Assembly: GCA_017409905.1 (NCBI GenBank)
Contig: JAFQRV010000048.1
Coordinates: 1 to 49,127 of the forward strand
Reading direction: 5' to 3'
From: Bacilli bacterium
Lineage (GTDB): Bacteria > Bacillota_I > Bacilli_A > ML615J-28 > CAG-313
Length of the DNA stretch: 49,127 nucleotides
This document shows, piece after piece, positions 45,401 to 49,127 of the stretch. Position 1 is the stretch's first letter. Every line of letters begins with the position of its first letter. The notes beneath the pieces were generated by a model, which was not told the origin of the DNA, ran no database searches, and saw only the letters and a program-made list of their open reading frames with translations. The position numbers and the translations under genes are program-made.

Positions 45401-46472
45401 CGATAACGATGTAGTATTTGTTGGATATTATGATCCAGGTAAAGATGATGAGTTGAAAAACGAAAATTATAAAGAATATGATTTCTATGTTCAAGGTAAG
45501 AGAACAGGTAAGTCATTTGCGAATAAACCTATTCAAGATCAACAAGGAAGTTTTGATGAGTTTAAGAATGAAACTTCATTACAACGAAAGATCTTCGCTC
45601 TTACTCCAAGTAGAGATACAAGTTTAACTGTTGATGGCAATACATATAAATTTAAAGATAATACATTATTCAATTATTTAGATATTTTTATGACTAATAG
45701 TGCAATATCTAATGGTGTTATTCGTTTAGAAGATAATGAAGATAATAATACTATTATAAGCTCTGGTTTAGTTGAATATGGTATTAATAAATTAAGTTTA
45801 GAATTAGGTTATTCAACAGGTAACGTTGACATCTATGGAAGTTATTTTGATACTACTACAAATACATATAAAGAAGAATTGGTTTCAACAATTAATGTAG
45901 ATAAGATTGACTATAATAAATATGAAGTAGAATTTAGTAATGATGAAAGAATTTATTATTACTTTAGAATAGATAATGTATCTTTAAGTGAAATAAGATT
46001 AAAAGAAATTATTCTTACAGATCAATATTATTTAAGAGAATATGATATTTCTGCTTCTACATATAAATCTTTAGGTGTAGTTGATGGCTTATACAAATAT
46101 GTAGTTATTGATTCAATTGTTGGTGACGCTAGACATGAAGGTCTACATTTCATGTTGGCATTATATTTAAAGAATTCAAGTGGTATTGTTGTTGATATTA
46201 TAGAAACAACTCCAGTAGTTTTAAATGTAAGCTATATTGATGCTGAAGGTAATACAGCAACTGGTACTATTACAAGTGTAATTACTGCTTCAAAAGGCAA
46301 GATGGCAATTTATTATGATTTAAGTGCCTTCTTAATTGAAAAAAATATTACGGAATTTACTTTCACAATAAGTGAACTTCCTGATGGCTATCAAGTACAC
46401 TGTGTTCAATTAATTGAATCAAGTATTATTGAAAAACCTGCAATGGGTGAAGTAAGAGTAAGTATTAAATAG
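39429..46472 (+). CDS. Giant GLUG-repeat surface adhesin (2347 aa)
   Basis: An exported 2347-residue protein with an N-terminal signal helix (GSIVTMILIVCVAVLIGIL) followed by NKTEAATATHYE, a possible SipW-like site. Residues ~330-1120 are rich in the GLUG beta-helix motif (G-G-L-(A/I/V)-G-x-(S/I/M), e.g. GGLAGYSTG, GGLIGLIRYG, GGLIGAIYC). The middle has Ig-like beta domains. Near 1590-1700 there is an InlB-type segment (GYLCTGFFLVN ... SYTFYARWN). The last 600 residues are unassigned beta sequence. It has neither LPxTG nor a C-terminal membrane helix, so retention may depend on the other operon products. Adhesion or biofilm function is inferred. Confidence 0.75.
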   Translation: MKNGSKKFYILGSIVTMILIVCVAVLIGILSIKPNKTEAATATHYEIVVDKYSTVSVYVTGSGVSLYKQDLPGDEPGSDNFRSDVIHDIYLVEKNTEVTIIAVNELKIFTKWIATDLEGNDYTDVNGKTSSHLTFTPTQDIRIDTERRDATSKDTGKYMGNRFLIEGAKDLFLIQKAFEKGNGVTAADFNANIYTAVAANDSSVTLKQFYEDMFAGDTDWKALANDTAKINAINNTFFARLQTGYYLVSQNFAYLDKDGNMPFIGIGKYIDATHDYSFKGVMCGLNENNISTISLTIQGQQNAGNLYYGLFGYLGNNAVVRNLEVETSIGITKNESATSNVYAGGLAGYSTGAFIYNVNALARQSIEIKSTTACGIYAGSLFGYMEGGVEEYANVVANGQDAAWIIKSESQTNIHTGLLAGLARNTYVNDMLAQVSGYAATVNSSADNSNIYMANLFGKYEATTNSSAKKLYIKNIRISGTGAENIAATINNGNAYVSGLIGHINSATSITQKILIGKINFQITNKDVTSNITATSADSSSSANLYTAGLFARVETAYLEGTNEFKQNITEQKVDNEKIYYRYDFIFNANLYIESKNNGTCTGEKGKAISGGLVGLGLFEIRGTSGDYSDILISPEDYKLTIKATQSSTTSGGGDISNQCIVGLIVSSYENTDDSYTFNYMNVYSNTTSIIATRELSSDAIGDVTGGGFIGYSQNVNYEYINLYLNDSELRVEGLSYDKQLNAEGNNVHAGGFIGRFEGPSTSTKSTINNIQLAGFDYNKEYKEDGITSATLKDKVCGTTLKITSIQNTIPGRVQSWFTSNGDYKGENYTGGLIGLIRYGSVSFSTYYGSESDEDYIQMQCHQSPDSAFCGGLIGFIKEQDGSVDISVEHCKVLNGNIYGAATVIEEYDNPDIYIGGLIGAIYCNVAITNSIENCSVENSRVYGNANENIDLFTGGILGVMTWNGTLNITNTYVYNSDIQSIHKSNASINWDHLSSYAAGLVARSHYARGIFGVSSSSTLNVSNSGVFDTNVIARSENGSAVCGGVVSYTYAGTIEDNYSNAKLIAEGKTGSTKYGIGAKDGNNNPTNSFYVLQNATGATKGTALDFANQNLNNSTAFDLFSNLGTNYKTSSKYYVVLQDDSIFAVNTGMTINYDGDTKTSNNADVYVNIREGGNTTPPTSYTSIDDLHGAGWFKLGTVLVYNGGAQDAGDITAPSITYPSGSAEYKYQDSIFKNLNYPYDDVEDIGYTESDIDTNIGTISFKDKYTIKVRDNIPQIKIAFKIDSGESALTPIFYDASGNVIDITSEEGTYTFTNTASGSNTVYEFVFTPNTEITNDTIINIGFKIGSTNYLSSGFQLDIKANKRVIEYLTYADYTPPINYKEVENLGSSSNPYLIKQSDSNQDSVTKLIPVFTRINDLPIGTDSNGDPIYPEYNSELNVDYVNYTISSGLGTMKTNGEFVAATGTASGTITATLKNGTGTSGDSKLVNVSLVSTVDVTYSAIGAEVSGLTYATSNKNYILDINCMEHYGGIPTKFNITIGSTSINLLDAAQLTNHLWITNDKGEKAWDLDSSSYRLVIPNTSINGDIDIEIEMNVVYSITFDLQCEAFNPNYTGEQTLTFKVLGGDTFSNYFTSRTEEINDFLQEATSVIDGYLCTGFFLVNEASSVVSYGVSFDELKDTSIPINTSYTFYARWNFLIELVEAPGTSIMSRFKDTFMIEIKDDEYSNMVNRTIAVPINANKGYVFSVEKEDGFVGEADVKAYVISNRGTSTQTINEITIEKYHEDMYLYFIAPEKITGYLVIVTSVSNSEVIVGENTAQVTDEILPEDGIYTFKYVVNHKNSVDDEGNPSKSYIYDSGISDNPERNLDLDKDLYIQFFDQVFDKESNKLKLVPKLLEKGTIIEVYYNLFINDSSTPTSSSVGTYVVGEGGASNMLLSAFKKLNNEEDFIDTPKFRDFLAGKEAVSEVYYFVVTPPNGYDKSSNKDGYGNIDNDVVFVGYYDPGKDDELKNENYKEYDFYVQGKRTGKSFANKPIQDQQGSFDEFKNETSLQRKIFALTPSRDTSLTVDGNTYKFKDNTLFNYLDIFMTNSAISNGVIRLEDNEDNNTIISSGLVEYGINKLSLELGYSTGNVDIYGSYFDTTTNTYKEELVSTINVDKIDYNKYEVEFSNDERIYYYFRIDNVSLSEIRLKEIILTDQYYLREYDISASTYKSLGVVDGLYKYVVIDSIVGDARHEGLHFMLALYLKNSSGIVVDIIETTPVVLNVSYIDAEGNTATGTITSVITASKGKMAIYYDLSAFLIEKNITEFTFTISELPDGYQVHCVQLIESSIIEKPAMGEVRVSIK

Positions 46473-46473
46473 T

Positions 46474-46505
46474 AAAGAGATGATTTAAAATCATCTCTTT
46501 TTTTA
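46474..46505 (+). terminator. Terminator of the SipW/adhesin operon
   Basis: A 13-bp perfect dyad AAAGAGATGATTT/AAATCATCTCTTT (46474-46486 with 46488-46500), followed by a T run. The 86 bases to the next gene hold a TATATT-like -10 and no good -35. Confidence 0.9.
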
Positions 46506-46782
46506 TATAAAAATTTTTAAAAGAAAAAAGTAAAATACTTATTTTTTAGTATTATATTAATAGAGGAATATATATTAATGAAAGGACAAATATGAATAAA
46601 GAATCAAAATATGATATTGTAAAATTTATTGATGGAGAATTTGAATTAGAAGTAAATGTAAGCCCAAAAGAAGAAACCATATGGATGACTGCAAGTCAAA
46701 TGGCTTTATTATTTGGACGTATGAAAAAACAATAAGAAAACACATAAATAACATTTTTGTAGATAAAGAATTGGAATATTTT

Positions 46783-46809
46783 AACAACACGCAAAAAATG
46801 CGTGTTGTT
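46783..46809. repeat. 27-base palindrome in the frameshifted RhuM gene
   Basis: Arms AACAACACGCA (46783-46793) and TGCGTGTTGTT (46799-46809) with an A5 loop. Centre (46796) is 55 nt after the His codon of KHINNIF (46741). It encodes NNTQKMRVV in the continuing frame. Confidence 0.95.
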
Positions 46810-46907
46810 GGTGTTAAACTACTTCATGAGTTATATCCAGGAGTACTAGAGAAAAGATATGGTGTATCAGAAGAATATATTGATGACTATGAATGTGATG
46901 AAAAAAG

Positions 46908-46930
46908 CAATGTGCAAAAAATGCACATTG
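46908..46930. repeat. 23-base palindrome in a RhuM linker remnant
   Basis: Arms CAATGTGCA (46908-46916) and TGCACATTG (46922-46930) with an A5 loop. It encodes SNVQKMHIG, the same layout (x-Q-K-M-x) as the palindrome at 46783. Confidence 0.9.
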
Positions 46931-47100
46931 GAAATTCGACAAGCTAGAAGAATTATGAGTTAGATGTAAAAATATATTATGTAATTATCTAAGTTAGCTT
47001 AGTTGCATATTTTGCATTTGAACTAATTTTTAAAAAATAACTATTTTAAAAATGTGAAAAGTATAAAGTATATAAAATTTATTATGAGGGGTGATAAGTA

Positions 47101-47403
47101 ATGAGTGAAACAAAATATGAAGTTGTTAAATTTATAGATGATAACATAGAATTAGATGTTAATATTGATCCATACAGTGAAACTATATGGCTGACACAAT
47201 CACAAATGGCTATTTTGTTTGGTGTAGATATTAGTAGAATTAGTCGGCACATAAAAAAGGCATTAAATGAAGAAGAAATTAATTCACAAAGGAATTTGCG
47301 TAAAACGCAAATTGCAAACTCAGATAAGTTAGTATATTTATATGATTTAGATGTTATTATTTCTGTAGGATATAGAGTTAAATCAATTTGCTTTATTATT
47401 TAA
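47101..47403 (+). pseudogene. Truncated RhuM-like gene
   Basis: A 100-residue frame with the RhuM N-terminus (YEVVKFIDDNIELDVNI, ETIWLTQSQMAILFGVDISRISRHIK), the variable linker NSQRNLRKTQIANSDK and the core YLYDLDVIISVGYRVKS. It then ends abruptly in ICFII and a stop. Just there another paralog's sequence (QFALLFNVQ) begins in a different frame, so the gene was cut by a deletion or recombination between copies. GAGGGGTGATAA provides a strong ribosome site, so the fragment may still be translated as a stand-alone DNA-binding domain. Confidence 0.75.
47293..47313. repeat. 21-base palindrome in the truncated RhuM gene
   Basis: Arms AATTTGCGT (47293-47301) and ACGCAAATT (47305-47313), loop AAA. 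Centre 47303 is 55 nt after the His codon (47248). It encodes NLRKTQI. Confidence 0.95.
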
Positions 47404-47679
47404 TGTGCAAATACCTGCGGTTAATAAACACATAAAAAATATTATTTTATCAAATGAGTTAGAAGAAGCATCAACAATTTCCAAAATGGAAACAGTTCGA
47501 AATGAGGGAAATAGAATAGTTAAAAGAATACTAAAAAAGTACATGATAGATATATCATTATAGATAGAGATAAACTATATCATTTAGAACATTCAATAAA
47601 AGATTTAGGAAAAAAGATAAGTACAATTAGTGAATCAGATAAAGAACTAATTAAAGAATTATTAACCCACTTAAACTAA
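47384..47679 (+). pseudogene. Chimeric RhuM remnant: N-terminal piece joined to a 3' end of another paralog
   Basis: The first part (47384-47533) reads QFALLFNVQIPAVNKHIKNIILSNELEEASTISKMETVRNEGNRIVKR, a RhuM N-terminal domain and linker without start codon. At about 47534-47539 it meets, out of frame, a sequence nearly identical to the 3' end of the complete gene at 47829: HDRYIIIDRDKLYHLEHS... ending in LLTHLN and TAA at 47677-47679. The internal 600 bases of the gene are missing. It is a deletion hybrid between paralogs and makes no full protein. Confidence 0.8.
47478..47492. repeat. Short palindrome in the chimeric RhuM remnant
   Basis: TTTCCA (47478-47483), AAA, TGGAAA (47487-47492). 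Weak alone (6-bp arms), but its centre (47485) is 56 nt after the His codon (47429), exactly as in the copies at 2709 and 48013. It encodes SKME. Confidence 0.6.
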
Positions 47680-47764
47680 AGGAGATATATGAATAAAACA
47701 AGTAATTATGATATTGTAAAATTTATTGATGGAGAATTTGAATTAGAAGTAAATGTAAGCCCAG
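47539..47764 (+). repeat. Direct repeat shared by two RhuM units (partner 48558-48783)
   Basis: About 226 bases recur with an offset of 1019 bases. Each copy holds the 3' end of a RhuM/PLD-like gene (HDRYIIID to LLTHLN), its stop, the CTAAAGGAGATATATG ribosome site and the start of the next gene (MNKTSNYDIVKFIDGEFELEV). A handful of mismatches are visible. This is the footprint of duplication or recombination in the cluster, and the shared 5' portion also occurs at 46592. Confidence 0.85.
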
Positions 47765-47832
47765 AAGAAGAAACCATTTGGTTAACTTTAGATCAAATTG
47801 CAAAATTATTTAATAGAGGTGATAAATTATGA
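47689..47832 (+). pseudogene. N-terminal stub of a RhuM-like gene
   Basis: A 47-residue frame, beginning MNKTSNYDIVKF and running through ETIWLTLDQIAKLFNR to GDKL, with AAAGGAGAT ribosome site. It stops where the helix-turn-helix should continue, at TGA 47830-47832, which overlaps the next start (ATGA). It appears to be a leftover of recombination, although translation coupling to the complete gene at 47829 could make it act as a leader peptide. Confidence 0.7.
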
Positions 47833-48698
47833 ATAAATATGAAATTGTCAAATTTGTCGATGAGGAAGTTAAATTAGACGTCAATATTTCTCCATTAGAA
47901 AAAACGATATGGATTAGCATAGAACAAATGTCTGTATTGTTTGAAAGAGATAGATCAGTAATTAGCAAGCATATTAAAAATATTTTTCTTGAAGGAGAAC
48001 TATTGGAAGATTCAGTTTGTGCATTTTTTGCACATACTGCAAACGATGGTAAAGTATATAATGTTAAATATTATAATTTAGATGTAGTAATTTCTGTTGG
48101 TTATAGGGTTAAATCAAAAAGAGGAGTCCTTTTTAGACAATGGGCTAGTAATATAATACAAGACTATTTAATAAAAGGCTATGCTATCAATGAAGAAAGA
48201 TCACTTGTTACTAATGAAAATTATGTAAGACTTATAAATAAAGTAGAGTCACTTGATGAAAGAGTAAGTAATATTGAAAACAATTATAAACCATTAGAAT
48301 TTAAAAACTCTCAACTATTTTTTGATGGACAACTATATGATGCATATACTTTAATACAATCATTATTTGAATCAGCTAATAATGAAATCATTATTATTGA
48401 TAATTATGTAGATAGAACAATACTTGATAGATTAGTTGTCAAGAAACATAATGTTCAAGTTATAATTTATACAAGTATTAATACTAGATTACTGGGTAGA
48501 GATATAAACACATTTAATAGTCAATATGGAGGATTAGATGTAAGATATACTACTAATGTACATGATAGATATATCATTATAGATAGAGATAAACTATATC
48601 ACTTAGGTCATTCTATTAAAGATATTGGGAAAAAGATAAGTACAATTAGTGAATCAGATAAAGAACTAATTAAAGAATTATTAACACACTTAAACTAA
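47829..48698 (+). CDS. RhuM-like N-terminal protein with PLD-like C-terminal domain
   Basis: A complete 289-residue paralog. The N-terminal domain (TIWISIEQMSVLFERDRSVISKHIKNIF), variable linker EDSVCAFFAHTANDGK, core YNVKYYNLDVVISVGYRVKS and FRQWASNIIQDYLIKGYAINE match RhuM/ORF6N-type proteins. Unlike the RhuM at 2519, the C-terminus (about 155-289) has IIIIDNYVD and HDRYIIID (H245-x-R-x4-D) plus LYHLGHSIKDIGKK, the pattern of a PLD-like phosphodiesterase or nuclease fold with Arg replacing the usual Lys. A DNA-binding plus nuclease-like fusion is inferred. It overlaps the upstream stub by four bases and is followed 9 bases later by another copy. Confidence 0.75.
   Translation: MNKYEIVKFVDEEVKLDVNISPLEKTIWISIEQMSVLFERDRSVISKHIKNIFLEGELLEDSVCAFFAHTANDGKVYNVKYYNLDVVISVGYRVKSKRGVLFRQWASNIIQDYLIKGYAINEERSLVTNENYVRLINKVESLDERVSNIENNYKPLEFKNSQLFFDGQLYDAYTLIQSLFESANNEIIIIDNYVDRTILDRLVVKKHNVQVIIYTSINTRLLGRDINTFNSQYGGLDVRYTTNVHDRYIIIDRDKLYHLGHSIKDIGKKISTISESDKELIKELLTHLN
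48013..48039. repeat. 27-base near-perfect palindrome in the complete RhuM/PLD-like gene
   Basis: CAGT-T-TGTGCA (48013-48023), T5 loop, TGCACA-T-ACTG (48029-48039): 11-base arms with one T-T mismatch. Centre 48026 is 56 nt after the His codon (47970) and 43 nt before the Tyr codon preceding YNLD (48069), identical to the copy at 2709. It encodes SVCAFFAHTA. Confidence 0.9.
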
Positions 48699-48707
48699 AG
48701 GAGATAT

Positions 48708-49127
48708 ATGAATAAAACAAGTAATTATGATATTGTAAAATTTATTGATGGAGAATTTGAATTAGAAGTAAGTGTTAGTCCAGAAGGTAATACTGTATGG
48801 TTAACGCAAAGACAAATGGCATCTTTGTTAATGGTGTCTGTAGACAATATAAGTTTACATATAAAAAATATTTTAAAAGAAAAAGAGTTAGATAATTCAG
48901 TTATCGAGGAATCCTCGATAACTTCTATTGATGGAAAAAAATATAAAACAAAATTATATAATTTAGATATGATAATATCTGTTGGCTATCGAGTTAAATC
49001 AAAAAGAGGAATAATGTTTAGACAATGGGCTAATAAAATATTAAAAGAATATTTATTAAAAGGTTATGTAATAAATGAAAATAGAGTAATTGTTTCTAAT
49101 GATAACTATATTGAACTAAAGAATCAA
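48708..49127 (+). CDS. RhuM-like protein, N-terminal part (3' end outside window)
   Basis: 140 in-frame codons run to the window edge. They have the RhuM N-terminal domain (NTVWLTQRQMASLLMVSVDNISLHIKNIL), linker DNSVIEESSITSIDGK, core YNLDMIISVGYRVKSKRGIMFRQWANKILKEYLLKGYVINE and the beginning of the next region. AAAGGAGAT gives the start. The C-terminal type (RhuM or PLD-like) cannot be seen. The first 25 residues are almost identical to the stub at 47689, evidence of recent duplication. It holds a 25-base palindrome. Confidence 0.85.
   Translation, partial: MNKTSNYDIVKFIDGEFELEVSVSPEGNTVWLTQRQMASLLMVSVDNISLHIKNILKEKELDNSVIEESSITSIDGKKYKTKLYNLDMIISVGYRVKSKRGIMFRQWANKILKEYLLKGYVINENRVIVSNDNYIELKNQ
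48899..48923. repeat. Perfect 25-base palindrome in the right-edge RhuM gene
   Basis: Arms AGTTATCGAGGA (48899-48910) and TCCTCGATAACT (48912-48923) around a single A (48911). The centre lies 53 nt after the His codon (48858) and 43 nt before the Leu codon preceding YNLD (48954). It encodes VIEESSIT. Confidence 0.95.

Larger units (their letters stand above)
46592..46947 (+). pseudogene. Frameshifted and truncated RhuM-like gene(s)
   Basis: ATG 46592 (AAAGGA upstream) opens the N-terminus of a RhuM paralog (YDIVKFIDGEFELEVNV, ETIWMTASQMALLFGR), which shifts frame at 46715-46735 after FGR and stops. The missing frame continues as TIRKHINNIFVDKELEYFNNTQKMRVV to TAG 46945-46947. Typical RhuM proteins continue with (D/N)LDxIISVGYRV, but this one does not; instead an unrelated-looking stretch ends in SNVQKMHIGNSTS, which looks like a piece of a second RhuM linker. 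So at least two damaged copies are merged. Two palindromes lie inside (46783-46809, 46908-46930). Confidence 0.75.

Noticed and set aside
42014-45494. Antisense open frames of 60-85 codons within the adhesin gene
   Set aside because: They are reverse-frame shadows of a codon-biased AT-rich gene without ribosome sites or known motifs.
46715-46760. Programmed frameshift joining the two halves of the 46592 gene
   Set aside because: The sequence there has a short A6 run, but the downstream half lacks the conserved RhuM core, so decay is more likely than recoding.
46783-48923. CRISPR array or insertion-sequence ends at the RhuM palindromes
   Set aside because: The palindromes differ in sequence, are not spaced like repeats and spacers, and lie within homologous codons of the same gene family with no transposase.
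1-49127. tRNA, rRNA or known riboswitch genes
   Set aside because: No cloverleaf with a T-arm GTTCGA motif, rRNA segment or recognised riboswitch core was found by reading either strand; absence is not proven without a covariance search.
1-49127. Mycoplasma code (TGA as Trp)
   Set aside because: Trp is written as TGG throughout, and no conserved protein runs through an in-frame TGA; the stub at 47689 ends in TGA.

Overview
The DNA is very AT-rich (roughly a quarter to 30% G+C by eye), uses strong AGGAGG-type ribosome binding sites, TTGACA/TGnTATAAT promoters and U-tract hairpin terminators, and reads with the standard bacterial code (TGG for Trp, TGA as a stop). Gene content (YqeG-YqeH-YqeK-RsfS, a SigK-like sigma factor, SipW-type signal peptidases, a flavodiiron protein with rubredoxin, NADP-type glutamate dehydrogenase, Big2/InlB-type surface proteins) points to an anaerobic low-GC Bacillota, probably a host-associated Bacilli/Erysipelotrichia/Mycoplasmatota-neighbour lineage with a cell wall. 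The exact taxon cannot be fixed from this window.

Layout. 1-1.5 kb: a gene tail, a headless KdpD kinase fragment and an intact KdpE regulator. 1.8-3.5 kb: a promoter-driven pair, a RelB/DinJ-like fusion protein and a full RhuM-family protein. 3.8-5.4 kb: an isoprenylcysteine-methyltransferase-like membrane enzyme and a DUF4097 envelope protein. 5.5-14.6 kb: a tightly coupled five-gene operon with its own consensus promoter and terminator. It encodes a membrane protein with a Rossmann and a RyR-like domain, a TIR-domain protein, a coiled-coil protein, a KGGVGR-variant ParA/MinD-like ATPase and a large protein ending in a GNAT domain; it looks like an uncharacterised NAD/nucleotide-linked conflict or stress system. 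14.7-18.1 kb: oxygen/NO detoxification (flavodiiron protein, rubredoxin) and gdhA. 18.2-28.4 kb: a wall-amidase lipoprotein, an ABC exporter, an acyltransferase, a PI-PLC-like protein, several small proteins and an Ig-repeat surface protein. 28.4-32.6 kb: SigK-like sigma factor on the minus strand, then yqeG-yqeH-yqeK-rsfS and a DUF1295 protein.

33-46.5 kb: a surface-fibre/adhesin operon with two SipW-type signal peptidases, several exported TasA-like or membrane-anchored proteins and a 2347-residue GLUG-repeat adhesin, preceded by a complex leader with an inverted repeat across its promoter and a hairpin over the ribosome binding site.

46.6-49.1 kb: a scrambled cluster of RhuM-family genes and gene pieces (frameshifted, truncated, chimeric, directly repeated). 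Every RhuM copy that retains the region, including the distant copy at 2.5 kb, carries a perfect or near-perfect DNA palindrome inside its coding sequence at the same place, 53-56 nt after the conserved His codon of the HIK(N/H/K) motif, yet each palindrome has a different sequence. This position-conserved, sequence-variable palindrome is the most unusual signal in the window and may be a self-target or operator encoded within each gene.
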